From NCBI GenBank assembly GCA_009809945.1, contig WTPW01000155.1, positions 567,317 to 631,316 on the forward strand: a stretch of DNA of 64,000 bases, written 5' to 3'. The number at the start of each line of letters is the position of its first letter. The stretch's first letter is position 1. This DNA comes from Gigaspora margarita (Eukaryota; Glomeromycota; Glomeromycetes; Diversisporales; Gigasporaceae). The notes under the pieces were generated by a model. That model searched no databases and was not told the origin of the DNA. It saw nothing but the letters and a program-made list of their open reading frames with translations. Position numbers and translations under genes: made by a program. This document shows, piece by piece, positions 1 to 9,590 of the stretch.

Positions 1-584
1 GATTTTCTAAAATTTACAATTTTGATAAAAACAGAAAAATTCCATCACAGGCTAGATATTCAAAAGTTCAAATGAAACAAGTTACTGCACACTAAGTAAA
101 CTTTTAGAGCATATTATTGACTAATAGAATCTCAAATTTTATGAAAAAATGTTGAAAACTCGTGAAGATATTAATGTTTTTGTAAATTCAGACGCATACG
201 TTTTTGCAAACAATTTTGGCACGTGATATACATTTTTGGAATTAGAAAAAATCTTTCATCAAAGATTTCTCTATGAGTTCGTGCCCAAATTCAATAAAAA
301 ATTTTTTATTTGAATTCTATATATTTGTAGAATTAAAATAAAAAAATTTCATCAAATTTGGTCAAAATCTCGTAGAGAAATTTTTGATGAAAGATTTTTT
401 CTATTTCCAAATATAAAAAACATATGCATCTAAATTTACAAAAACATTAATATCTTTACGAGTTTTCACCATTTTTTTATAAAATTTGAGATTCTATTAG
501 CCAATAATATGCTCTAAAAGTTTACTTAGTGCGCAGTAACTTGAATTTTTCTGTTTTCATCAATATTGTAAATTTTAGAAAATC
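1..584. repeat. Long palindromic (foldback) repeat F1
   Basis: The two halves are imperfect reverse complements. The window opens with GATTTTCTAAAATTTAC and the element closes at 584 with GTAAATTTTAGAAAATC; the symmetry axis is near 315-325. Arms are about 250-300 bp with scattered mismatches. No coding capacity is visible. It resembles a foldback MITE. The left end coincides with the window start, so it may extend further left. Parts of it recur at 765-829, 7958-8000 and 8113-8258. Confidence 0.8.
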
Positions 585-764
585 CGAATCTGAAAACAAA
601 TTGAAAAATTATCATAAATTCGTCAATATTAATCTGTTTTTGATGAAATTTTAACTAAAGACTTTCAAATACCTATTCTATTAACTTACTTAGTCACGTT
701 TTGGAGGTTTTATTTTGCAAAAGTGCTTCCAGAAGCATTTGAAGTTTAGGTGAAAACTTGCAAA

Positions 765-829
765 AAATTATGTATCTGAATTTACAAAAATATTAATATC
801 TTCATGAGTTTTTAATACTTTTTTATAAA
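765..829. repeat. F1-family repeat, left fragment, broken by LINE-A
   Basis: This stretch matches F1 positions 423-490 (the ATTAATATCTTNACGAGTTTT motif is shared). It stops at the 11-bp duplication TTTTTTATAAA (819-829). The match resumes at 7958 (TTTGAGATTCTATTAG) after 7.1 kb. The two pieces together restore the F1 sequence, so they were contiguous before LINE-A inserted. Bases 585-764 between the repeats are AT-rich with no gene seen. Confidence 0.8.
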
Positions 830-1043
830 TTTTTTTTTTTATTTTCTCCTGCTCGTATGTCAGAAGGGTGCAGATGGCACTCTTTTATTAGGTTTATTTA
901 TTTACTTATCAAACATTGGGTCCATTGGGCCCTTACAATTTCCTATACTATTTTATATCCTATAATATAATATTTTATGTTCTATCTTGCTTATCCTACT
1001 TAACGTTTATACTATTTCTTATCCTATCTGACCCATTGTGCTA

Positions 1044-1698
1044 TCCCTTAGATTGTAGTAGAACACAGACAAATTTGCCTGCGTTTTTGTACTTTTTTTG
1101 CTCTGATTTACTTTTTTTAAATACCAAGATAATTAAATAAAACTTTGTACAATTATATTTGAAAATAAGGTTTACTTTTTTGCAAAATTAGTTTTTATAT
1201 TGTAAGAAAAAAATTTTATGTTATATATAAGCTAAAAATAGATATTTTTAAGAAAAAGATTTTTTAAAAAATTTTATCACAATTTCTCTGTAATCTTATT
1301 TAGTTTTAGTTTTAAAGCTATAGTTCTTAAGACAATATTGTAGTTTATATAAAGGGTGATAACTTTTATTATTGCAACTTTAATGATTTATTTGTAAAAA
1401 TCAAGACTTGTATTAGAAGTAAAAGTTTTTTTTATAGATGGAAACATATAAAATTTAAGAAAATCTAAAGAAAAATTTTAATAGTAAAAATGCTAATACA
1501 AGAACTTTAAACTTTGATTATACTAAAGTTTTCTAATAATATTAAAAAATTTTTATAACAAAGTTGCTAAAACAAAACTTAAAGAATACTTTTTACTTAG
1601 AAAAGGTATAGCTAAAATCAATATTTAAAATTTTATTAAAATTTTATTAAAATTTTTAAAATACGCAGGCAAATTTGCCTGTGTTACAATCTAAGGGA
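1044..1698. mobile_element. TA-flanked MITE family T1, copy 1
   Basis: A 655-bp element with terminal inverted repeats (CCCTTAGATTGTA, then a palindromic CAGGCAAATTTGCCTG core). It is flanked by TA at 1042-1043 and 1699-1700, as expected for Tc1/mariner-type insertion. It sits in the 3' UTR of LINE-A. A second copy in inverted orientation lies at 33950-34552 and matches over its whole length. No ORF of note, so it is non-autonomous. Confidence 0.88.
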
Positions 1699-1700
1699 TA

Positions 1701-2115
1701 CAATTCTTTCTTCTGGTCAGTTTGATTCTACTTTTATATAAAGTTCCCAGACAGATTATTTTATGGCACCTTCTAGTCAGGCCATCCCCTCTCCTCTGGC
1801 CGGGTCAACCTTCCTGATACAGTTGTATTCTAATTTAGCTTTCCGCGATTTTCCTCCTAGCCCAGTATACAGGACTCTTATCTCCTTTCTAATTCTGGCC
1901 TCTGCCATTCTAATTGCTGCTTCCAGTGCTAATAGCTCCTCTCCCTATTTGTAGGTAGTGTAGATACACTATATCTCGTATATCACTATTGTATGTAGCC
2001 AAACTATAGCTTTTCAGTCTTTGAGCATAGAGATGTTCGTGGCTAAGAAAATTTCTTCCATCATAGCAGGTGGCCGCTCATCATTCTTGCATTTTAGGTA
2101 TTTGTAGGCAGCTTC
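1701..2115 (-). other. LINE-A 3' UTR and ORF2 tail
   Basis: Moderate-GC sequence between the MITE and the last recognisable ORF2 codons. I see no separate gene. A 63-codon plus-strand reading frame at 1763-1954 has no recognisable motif and is best treated as chance. Confidence 0.5.
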
Positions 2116-2337
2116 CTATATCCCCTTACTAATGCTATAAATATAGCTGAAATGTTCAATCCTCTGGATTTCTCTACTATACAAGGGGCATTCACCATTT
2201 TCGTTCTTGTCTATGTGTCTTAGATGGTAGCCTAAAGGCAATAATTTGTGAAACAGGTGCCATAGAATGTCTATTTTATTATTCACTGCCTTTTTTTGCC
2301 TTATCCAGTCTACCTGGTTTACCATTTTTATATTCAT
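2116..2337 (-). pseudogene. LINE-A ORF2 C-terminal zinc-binding domain, degenerate
   Basis: The 73 codons align with the C-terminal domain of LINE-B ORF2 (14447-14797): both share the LWHL-H--LPLGY pattern, followed by GECP. In LINE-B the motif is a full C-x2-C-x7-H-x4-C (CPGCRNELQIVNHFMFEC). Here the second and last cysteines are tyrosines. This C-terminal knuckle is common in non-LTR ORF2 proteins and is thought to help nucleic-acid binding. Bases 2338-2648 link it to the reverse transcriptase but are out of frame. Confidence 0.7.
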
Positions 2338-2648
2338 GGCTGTTCTATTTTGGTAGCTCCCTTTTCGCAGAATTTTTATACATCTCTTAGTTGTAATCTG
2401 CGGTCCAGACCATTCCCCACTTTAATTTCGCTTTCAGCCTATGGCCAACAATTGTTAGCTAATATTGAACTGCTAATTCTTTTCCAGGCTTTAACGTAGA
2501 GCTTATATTCTTTTGGCTATGCCCTTAGGCTCAATGGCATTGCTTTTAATACCTGCAGGGAGCTCAGGTTTCGCTTCCCCTTTAGAAGGTCTTTAAGTCT
2601 TTCTCTATGCGTGGATGCTCAAGTTGGTTTCATTTTCATTAATCGCTT

Positions 2649-4478
2649 CTAGACCGTTACTAGTCTTGCATCCAGGAGGTCTCTTATAACCGGAGTGCAC
2701 AGTCCATGTTCTTCGTATGACTTTTGAAAAATTGAGAATTTCGGTAACATCTTGGACCTATGCTTGATCCAATTCGAGAGCATGTTGCTGATCGATCCTA
2801 CTTGTTTCTGAGAGGGGGGACACAAGTATGCAGCATACCAAATTTTTGAAAGGATAAGTGAGTTTGCCACCAGGATTTTACCCTTAAAGGATAAATTCCT
2901 TTTACTAAACTTATCAATCAATCCCTTGATTGTGTCTATTTTTCTTTCCCAATAATTCTTTGCAGGGAACCCATCTCTTTTCAACTCATAACCAAGTATA
3001 TTAAAAACGCCTCCTTTCTCCACTTTTTTATATTCTTCTATTTCTTCGAACTCTGCTCTTTTTGCTGTTGGTGTTAACGGAATCACTTTTGTTTTTCTCC
3101 TGTTGATCCTGGCATTTGCCACTGCTTCATATAATCTAAATGACTTATTCAGGCTGTCCCAATCAGATTTTGTACTTAAACCTACTGTAAGGTCATCCGC
3201 ATAGGCTGTACACTTAAACCTGACTGTTCCTAATGGTATTCCTTTAATCTGTCGCTCAATTTGTATTAGTAGAGGTTCGAATACTATTATATAAAGGAGT
3301 GGTGACAGGGGGTCACCTTGTCGTACCTCTCTGCCTACTTTGAATGCACTTGAAATTTCATTCTTTTCTAGAATGTGCGCCTCTTGATTTGAGAACATGT
3401 TAGTTATTAACCTAACAAACTGGGGTCTGAAGTTCATTTTTTGTAATACTCCCCTCAGGTATTCGTGGTTAACTCTATCAAAGGCTTTCGCCTGGTCCAC
3501 CAGGAGAAGCCAGTGTTGAACAGTGGAGTCCCTGTTGGTTCTCAATGTTGTTAAGACATCCAGCACCACATTAGAGATTAATCTACCTGCTACAAATCCT
3601 AGTTGGTGGTTTGCAATCTTATCTTCACACACCATATTCAGCCTCCCAGCTATGATCTTCATGAAGATTTTTGTGTCTGAGTTGACCAAAGATATGGGCC
3701 TCCAGTTGCTTATTTCTTCTAGGTTCTCCTCTTTCTTTGGAATTAACATGATCATGTTCTTGTACCAAGAAACTGGTATCCTTCCCTCCGTAAGAACATT
3801 GTTGAAGATGATCTCTAATACCGGTATCAGTTCCTCCGCAAAAATTTTATAAAATTTGTATGTCAACTTGTCTGTACCAGGTGATTTATCATTGGGTAAC
3901 CCTGCTATAGCTTGTTGAATCTCCTCACTACTAATTCTATGAATTAACAGGTTATTCTTTTCCTGACTGTCTTGGGGAAGATTTTCTGTAATATGGTCAA
4001 AAGCTTCCTGATCGATTTTTTCTCCTTTATATAGGTCTTCATAGAAGTCCCTAATATAATTAATGGTATCTCCATTGCTACCTGTTCCTGGGGTTATAAT
4101 TTTATCCTGACAACCTATTGTGCTCTGAGCCTTGTATTTGGAAAAAAAGAATTTTGTGGACCGTTCTCCTTTTTCAATCCATCTGGCCTTAGACCTTCTA
4201 CACCAGTTCTCTGAGACTGCTTCTGTTGCCTTATTTAACTGCGTTCTCAAATCTTCTATTTCTTTATATGTGGTTTCCATGACCCCTGAGTATGCTGCCT
4301 TGTTTTTGAGTTTTGTTAATTTCTTGTGTATTATTTCAAATTTTTTTTCTGGAGGTTTAGGTTTTCTAAAAGCCCTAATTATGGACTGTATCTTTAATTT
4401 GCACATGTCCCAATTCTCTTTGGCCTCTTGATCCTTCAATTCTTCTTGTATTTCCACCTTCATTCTTTCATTTTCCAT
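2649..4478 (-). pseudogene. LINE-A ORF2, linker and reverse transcriptase
   Basis: An open frame of 609 codons covers the linker after the endonuclease and the whole palm of a non-LTR reverse transcriptase, which copies the element's RNA at a nicked target site. Visible motifs, numbered from 4478: NWRPISLVNSDTKIFMKII (motif 1-2 region), LLVDQAKAFDRV with Asp328 and Asp334 (motif A), VRQGDPLSPLL (motif B), and YADD at 426-429 (3192-3203, catalytic aspartates kept), then FNILGYELKRDG (motif D/E). The true protein should start with the endonuclease upstream in the same frame; the ATG at 4478 is only the first Met after an in-frame TAG at 4498-4500. It is therefore a broken gene with an intact-looking polymerase core. 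The LINE-B homologue has frameshifts at other places. Confidence 0.88.
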
Positions 4479-5152
4479 GCAACTTTTGTCAAACTGCTAC
4501 ATGGGGCTGGTGTGGTATTTTGGAGCTAAACAAAGAGTGTATTCAACCAGTAGGTAGTCTGAGTTCCTGAACCTTAAAGCTGTGCTTCCTACCAGGTCCC
4601 CATGACTCGCTTCTACAAAGATGTAATCTATACAAGTTGCCATAGACTGGCCTCCTTGAGTGTTTTGGTAGTAGGTAAAAAAAGGATTTTCCTCTAAACT
4701 ATCTGCAGCATTAATAAAATCTCGTGTCAGTTCAATCAACTGCTTCCTTGTAGGGTCCTGTTGTGGGGGAACTCGACTAATTCTATTATTAATTGGTTCT
4801 ATATTGATATTGAAATCTCCGGCCACAATATTTATAACCTCTTATTTGAGTTCTGGGACCCAATTTTTAAAGAAATTAGCTCTCTCTAAGAGGTTGGGTG
4901 GGGCATATATGTTGGAAATGTGGTATCCCTGTCCTTTGAAAGTAATGTTTATTTTTATTACCCTTCCATTGTGGGAAGTTTCTGTATCCTTGAATTCAAT
5001 GTCCTTGTTGCCTGCAAGAACAGCTACTTTACTTGTCCAGATGGATTCGAACATCCATTGTTTTTTAAGAAATTAATTGTATTCTTATTATTCATATTTG
5101 TTTCCTGTAATAAGATTAAGTCTAGTTTGTATGTTTTCAATAATGTAAAGAT

Positions 5153-5245
5153 GTCCTGCGGGTCGATAGCGTAGTGGTTGCGCTCCCAGGACATCGCCGC
5201 TTCTTTACATAAGGTCACCAGTTCAAGTCCTACGAACGGCAAAAA
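5153..5245 (+). promoter_or_regulatory. tRNA-like Pol III promoter of SINE-1
   Basis: Box A at 5167-5178 fits TRGYNNAGTGG and box B near 5220-5230 fits the TTCRANTCC core, about 50 bp apart. The stretch cannot fold into a full cloverleaf with proper acceptor pairing by eye, and it is flanked by SINE hallmarks, so it is a promoter head and not a functional tRNA gene. Confidence 0.75.
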
Positions 5246-5510
5246 ATAACTACACACGATCATGTGAAGGACGACTTGAATTAGGATGCTAGGACCGTGT
5301 TTGGATGGCTCAGCCACATGTCAGGTTTGGCTTGATAAAGGCTCTCTGGACATTTCGGATAGATGTTGTGTAACTTGCTCTAACAGGGTCTTTGTTCCTC
5401 GGTTCCTTTCTGCTATGTGTGGCTCAGGGGTGAAAAACTTCTAAAAAATTTGGAACGGGGTTGAAGTCTGGTCGAACTCGCCCGCTGCTAGTTCTGGTTC
5501 CCTCTTTAAG

Positions 5511-5710
5511 AATACTTGGATAGTCCCGGTAAAATCCTCCAGTTGTAAATGGGTCGGCCGACTGAGTTCAGTTGGAATAAGTCCTAGTTAAATCCCCCGG
5601 TTGTAAATGGGTCAACTGATTAGGTTCAGTTGGAATAAGAATTACTTGGATAGTTCCAGTTAAATCCCTCGGTGGTAAATGGGTCAGCTGATTAGATTCG
5701 GCTGGAATTA
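5511..5710 (+). repeat. Three tandem ~65-70-bp units inside SINE-1
   Basis: Units start near 5511, 5581 and 5641. Each contains GTTAAATCC, then GGTTGTAAATGGGTC, then GATTNGGTTCAGTTGGAAT with a few differences. The repeats explain much of the unusual SINE length. Confidence 0.85.
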
Positions 5711-5859
5711 AAAATAGGTTGGCTTAGCCAGTTAGCCACGGCAGACCTTAAATTTAGTAATAGATGAACATATGTAGATCGTTACAAATGTACAAATAAA
5801 TGTAGGGCCCAGTTGGGTCCCATGACTAATGACCTTAATAAACGACCACAAACACGCAG

Positions 5860-5879
5860 CTTCGGGTATACGCCCGAAG
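5860..5879 (+). other. 3' tail hairpin of SINE-1
   Basis: CTTCGGG and CCCGAAG pair around a 6-base loop, directly before AAATTT and the A tail. LINE-B has CTTCAGGG and CCCTGAAG at the same place. The stem is one pair shorter here on both sides, so pairing is kept although sequence changed. This suggests the hairpin is the recognition site for the LINE reverse transcriptase. Confidence 0.75.
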
Positions 5880-6020
5880 AAATTTAAAAAAAAAAAAAAT
5901 AATAATAATGTAAAGATCTTTGTCTGTTTGTCTCTGTTGTTTAACCCTTTGACATTCAGTGTAGCTAATTTTAGTTTAATAAGTGGAGGCATAAAGTCAT
6001 AAAGGGCTTGTGTTTCTAAT

Positions 6021-7151
6021 CTAATGATTTAATTGGTTTCCCTTCTTACTATTACCATAAGGGATTTTTCTTGTGTTTTCCTTTTTTATCACCAATCTTG
6101 CCTTTCGTGTCTTCAGTTTTTTGTACGTTACTACTTTGAAATCATCCAATTCGGTATTTGATACCTGTGAAAACATGCTAGCCTGCACATATTCGACATT
6201 TATGTCCTTTGTTGCTGCTACTAGAGGCAGATTTTCCTTGTTTTCAGTTGTTCTATATAGATTCGAAAGTTTGTCCCTTAGTGGGTTAGAGAGTTCCGCT
6301 GCCATTTCCTCATCTGGGCTTATGCCATTGTTGATTGGGGTTTCCACTGCTTTCTCGTGGGTATCTTCTTCTTTTGCAATCTTTGATGTGTCTGAGGAAT
6401 CTACTACCATTTTCTTATCTGATCGGTCAGCTGAGATAGCTGGGGTTTCCACTTTTACATCATGGGTATTTTTCACATTTATTGCCCCTTCAACTAATTC
6501 TGCTATTGCCTCCTGCTGTATTACCTCTGCTTGCATATCCTCGTGTTCATAGTTGGAGTACTGAGTTGGTTCTTGAGCATTCTCGATTTCCCCATTTGTC
6601 AATGTGCTACCTCTCCGGTTGTAAAAACTTTTTCTGAGGGCTAATGACTCCTGGAACTGATGGCAGTCTTTCTTAATATGTCCTTCTGCCTCGTAGAAGT
6701 AATATACCTTTGCAGCAGATCTCCATTCTGTGGTGACTTTATTGTCCCACATGTGGGTGAATCTGGGGATTCTCTTTTCAAGGTCCGCATTATCAGTCGA
6801 TTCGAATGTGATAATCCATTGGTCAGTGACATAGGGCATCCCTTCGATCAATAATAGCTTGATGGTGACAATTTTCCTGACAACTGAGAAGGCATCTACC
6901 AGGGCCTCTGAAACGTTGTTCTTGTTTCCGAGAGATACATTTCTACACTTTATCGATAGGAAGATTTTTCTGGAGTCAACTAGTATGTACCCATAATATG
7001 TTCTATTCAGAATCTCTATCCCTTTCGTAGCATAGAATTTCACTGTATTCCTGTCTTTAAAAACTACCTCTAAGTAAGTTCTTCTTCCTCTATTGTGGTG
7101 TTGTTTAGCTACGCATATATCGTACTTTGCTATATTGAATAGGGACTCCAT
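6021..7151 (-). CDS. LINE-A ORF1 protein (nucleic-acid binding)
   Basis: An intact 376-codon frame. Residues 1-145 form a conserved block (KYDICVAKQHHNRGRRTYLE, YYGY, IKCRNVSLGNKNNVSEAL) shared with LINE-B ORF1. At 150-163 lies the position of a CCHC zinc knuckle; LINE-B has CYFCEKTGHIKKEC, but here it reads YYFYEAEGHIKKDC, so the first two cysteines are lost and zinc binding is unlikely. The C-terminal half is acidic and low complexity, then ends basic. ORF1 proteins of jockey/I-type LINEs coat the RNA. It stops 28 bp upstream of ORF2. The upstream leader may once have added a basic N-terminus (see 7152-7946), so this ATG may be an internal one. Confidence 0.75.
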   Translation of the reverse strand: MESLFNIAKYDICVAKQHHNRGRRTYLEVVFKDRNTVKFYATKGIEILNRTYYGYILVDSRKIFLSIKCRNVSLGNKNNVSEALVDAFSVVRKIVTIKLLLIEGMPYVTDQWIITFESTDNADLEKRIPRFTHMWDNKVTTEWRSAAKVYYFYEAEGHIKKDCHQFQESLALRKSFYNRRGSTLTNGEIENAQEPTQYSNYEHEDMQAEVIQQEAIAELVEGAINVKNTHDVKVETPAISADRSDKKMVVDSSDTSKIAKEEDTHEKAVETPINNGISPDEEMAAELSNPLRDKLSNLYRTTENKENLPLVAATKDINVEYVQASMFSQVSNTELDDFKVVTYKKLKTRKARLVIKKENTRKIPYGNSKKGNQLNH

Positions 7152-7946
7152 TATTTCATTAAATGAACATTGTAGCCTGCTTATATCTATAATTAGGGCA
7201 TTTTCATTCTTCGATTTTATCGAATTTCAGGGCGAAAAGGATGAATAGGACGATCTTCCTCTCTTTAGCTTGGTGAAAAGCAAGGTCCAAGTTTTTTCTC
7301 TATGTGTATTCCTCTCATTTATTTCTGGCGTTCTGCTGCCTGAGATATATGGGTTTCTAATTTCTGTTTTCTGTTCTGGGAGTTCGAGTATATCTTCAAT
7401 GTTTTCTAAGAAGCTATCTTCTAGAAGACTTTCTATTCCTAGTCTTGTTTTCTATTGATTATTGTACAAGATGCTATTTTCTATTTTAGTGTGCTCTATA
7501 CTTGTCTCGTTTGTGCTTGGGATCACTCAAGGGTTTGTTGTATTAGTTATGTCTTCACGTTGTCTGAATCATTGTCCATCATTTCAGCCCAACTTTGTGT
7601 ATTTAAGTCTTTGTTATCTACTACTGGAGTCACTTCCAACTGAGTTTGGATGTCCATATTCGTTTGTTCTATTTGTTGTAATGTGTTGTTTTCTTAGCTT
7701 TTGTTTACTTCGACTGACGCATTTTGAGAAGTTCCTTCCTTAACTTTTAGCATTTTTCTATTTTCCTCTCTTTTCTCTGACTCTTCTGCTTTTCTTTTCT
7801 TGTTGTTAATATGGGGACAAGCCTCTTCCTTGTTCTTTTCTGTAACCTGTACTGTCGCGACCTGTGTCTGTATTTTAATAAAGTGAAAAAACTCTTCCTA
7901 ACTTTTTGTGATCAGGAAAGAGTGTCTGTCGATCTTTTTAATCCTT
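7152..7946 (-). other. LINE-A 5' leader and decayed ORF1 N-terminus
   Basis: Minus-strand reading gives a lysine/arginine-rich stretch near 7740-7800 (KKRKAEESEKRENRK), similar in style to the basic N-terminus of LINE-B ORF1 (about 19200-19330). Stops break it. The extreme 5' end (GATCGACAGACACTC) resembles the 5' end of LINE-B, supporting a near full-length copy. Plus-strand frames at 7270-7743 are shadows. Confidence 0.55.
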
Positions 7947-7957
7947 TTTTTTATAAA

Positions 7958-8270
7958 ATTTGAGATTCTATTAGTCTATGATATGTGCTACAAGTTTTGT
8001 TATAAATTTTTTTTTAGATAGCATAGTAAAATTTCTTGTAAATCATCGCCGAATAATGGATTATTTTGAAAAAAACAAAAAAAACATTGTGTTGAACTTG
8101 TTTATGGGAACTTTCATCAAAGATATCTTCACGAGTTCTTGATCAAATTTGATAAAAATTTTTTTATTTTAATTCTACGAATCCGTAGAATTCAAATAAA
8201 AAATTTTTTATTAAATTTGATCAAGAATTCATAGAGATAATATTAATAAAAGTTTTCAAAAGTTAAAATA
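7958..8270. repeat. F1-family repeat, right part, with inner palindrome 8113-8258
   Basis: Bases 7958-8000 continue the F1 match broken at 829. Bases 8113-8258 are a palindrome centred near 8186 (AATTCTACGAATCCGTAGAATT) and match the central part of F1. AT-rich and non-coding. Confidence 0.75.
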
Positions 8271-8690
8271 TTTTTTATCAGCCATGAATAGCAAAAATCC
8301 ATGGTGCGAATAGCAATTCCCTATTTTTATATACTGAACAATTTTTTTAAAGTGGCTGAACCTAAAAGCACTATCTAAATGTAATAATCTAGTTTTTAGC
8401 AAATTACTATAAAAACTTAATGTAATAATTAAATTTTTAGCAAATTTACTTGATTTTAGAGGTAGCAAAAACCTTAAAATTTGTACAGATCAGTTATGAC
8501 CTATATGAGAGATGTCCAGGGTCCTTTATAAACAAAAGATTTAATCTAATCTTGTAATACAAAGCTTGTAGATTAATTTTGAATATAATTGAACTATTTC
8601 AAATATTACTCCAAGTAGATTGCACAAAAATTTTAAAGTTTTTATTGTTGTACAAAATTAATTAAATAATAGCTATATAGCAAAAATGAC
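8271..8690. other. AT-rich spacer with one transposon-end remnant
   Basis: No gene. Positions 8493-8528 read GTTATGACCTATATGAGAG, then GGGTCCT. This matches the right terminus of the AGGACC-type MITEs at 28165-28196 and 29900-29932. The matching left end was not found. Confidence 0.5.
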
Positions 8691-8961
8691 TCGCTAGTCT
8701 TCTGGTGCAAGATCATAGTATAATATGATACAGATCTTATATATTTATTATATAGGTTGTAAATGCCAAGTCTCTAAGAAAAATTATTTTTTGTACTAAG
8801 TTAACAGCTAATGCTCACTAATTAAAAGTTGTATAGCTCACTGATACGCATCTAAAGGAGATAAGGTCATCCAAATTGGTCTAGTGGTTGCTGAGATATA
8901 TTTAAAAAATGATTGGCTAACTATATAAAATTACTATATAAACAATAGTTTGTTTACATAG
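8691..8961. repeat. Foldback MITE family M, left arm (copy 1)
   Basis: Its reverse complement is found at 27306-27563, e.g. CATAGTATAATATGATACAG here against CTGTATTACATTATACTATA there. The two arms were neighbours before the LTR retrotransposon inserted at the centre. A second copy with both arms lies at 33180-33569 and 50075-50190. Confidence 0.8.
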
Positions 8962-9001
8962 TGTCAAAGGCGAATGTCCAGGCCAGCGTCACAGGATGGA
9001 C

Positions 9002-9387
9002 TAGGGATGTTAAGTAGTTCAAACCAGCCTTTTTTATTTTATAAAATTTTAAGCTAATAAAAAGATTTATTAAATTATTTTTATATAGCTAAAAAATTTT
9101 AATAAACAAGTTTAATTATTATAAAAAAAAAAATAATAATATCAAAAACTTGCAATCATCTAAAGACTACTTTTTGAACTACCTAGTTCAAGACTAAGTT
9201 CAAAGCTATATAAATTTAAAAATTTTAAACTCTACAAAAAGTTTTACTATTTTTTATAATAAGAAACTTAAAAGTTTTTGCTATTTTAAACAATTTTAAT
9301 TAATAGCTTTGGAATATTTAATCAATTACAAATTTAGTAATGCACAAAAGACTACTTTGAACTACTTTGAACTACTTAACATCCCTA
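9002..9387. mobile_element. hAT-like MITE, 386 bp
   Basis: Terminal inverted repeats TAGGGATGTTAAGTAGTTC and its complement, with an exact 8-bp TSD GGATGGAC (8994-9001 and 9388-9395). TAGGGATG ends and 8-bp TSDs are typical of hAT elements. The other LTR copy (12826-12835) shows the empty site. Confidence 0.92.
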
Positions 9388-9590
9388 GGATGGACAACTA
9401 CCAACTACCAAGCCCAAAGAAACACTACATGATATACCCAATAGTAAGAGATGGTACAATTTGGCAAGGCTAAGGTGTATTGGGTATAAAGTGAGCACAT
9501 GTAACAATTTATTTTATTTAACTAGGACGAAGAAAACCAGATCAGTTTCTAATCTTTATTTACAGAACAAGTTAACGACACACTTAATTA

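Larger units (their letters stand above)
5153..5903 (+). mobile_element. Long tRNA-headed SINE (SINE-1) with a LINE-B-type 3' tail
   Basis: The element is flanked by a perfect 14-bp duplication AATAATGTAAAGAT (5139-5152 and 5904-5917) and ends in an A run (about 5886-5899). The 5' head carries RNA polymerase III box A (TAGCGTAGTGGT, 5167-5178) and box B (AGTTCAAGTCC, about 5220-5230). The body holds three tandem units (5511-5710). The last ~50 bp match the sense 3' end of LINE-B: GACCACAAA, then GCAGCTTC, a GGG/CCC hairpin, then GAAGAAATTTAAA. It is unusually long for a SINE. Insertion into LINE-A shows it was active after LINE-A landed. It encodes no protein. Confidence 0.9.
4497..5992 (-). 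pseudogene. LINE-A ORF2, AP endonuclease domain, interrupted by a SINE
   Basis: The domain begins at 5992 (MPPLIKLKLATLNVKGLNNR) and carries LNVKGLN, LLQETN, YAPP, AGDFN and CIDYIF motifs of the exonuclease-endonuclease-phosphatase family, which nicks target DNA. It is broken in four ways. A 751-bp SINE (5153-5903) lies inside codons for KIFTLL and duplicates them as TSD. An extra A in an A run near 5062-5067 shifts the frame. Stops occur at about 4840 (TAA) and 4498 (TAG). The catalytic SDH triad of LINE-B reads SDY here (His to Tyr). Confidence 0.85.
830..7946 (-). mobile_element. LINE-A, a jockey/I-like non-LTR retrotransposon, near full length
   Basis: The element runs on the minus strand. 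Its 3' end is at 830, where a run of 11 T (830-840) is the poly(A) tail seen from the other strand. The 11-bp target-site duplication TTTTTTATAAA lies at 819-829 and 7947-7957. From its 5' end it has a leader, ORF1 with a CCHC-knuckle region (6021-7151), then ORF2 with an AP-type endonuclease (5992 down to 4497), reverse transcriptase (4478-2649) and a C-terminal zinc-binding remnant (2337-2116), then a 3' UTR. Its GC content is visibly higher than the surroundings, suggesting a younger insertion. It has been hit by a SINE (5153-5903) and a MITE (1044-1698). Stops and a frameshift in the endonuclease make this copy inactive. LINE-B at 14136 belongs to the same clade but has a different 3' tail. 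Confidence 0.9.

Noticed and set aside
916..1140. 74-codon frame near the LINE-A 3' end
   Set aside because: It spans the LINE 3' UTR and the left TIR of MITE T1; composition is low complexity.
3523..4431. Plus-strand frames of 99-109 codons opposite the LINE-A reverse transcriptase
   Set aside because: They are antisense shadows of a clear RT on the minus strand and show no motif.
5153..5245. tRNA gene
   Set aside because: Box A and B are present, but the acceptor stem does not pair and the segment is the head of a SINE with TSD and A tail.
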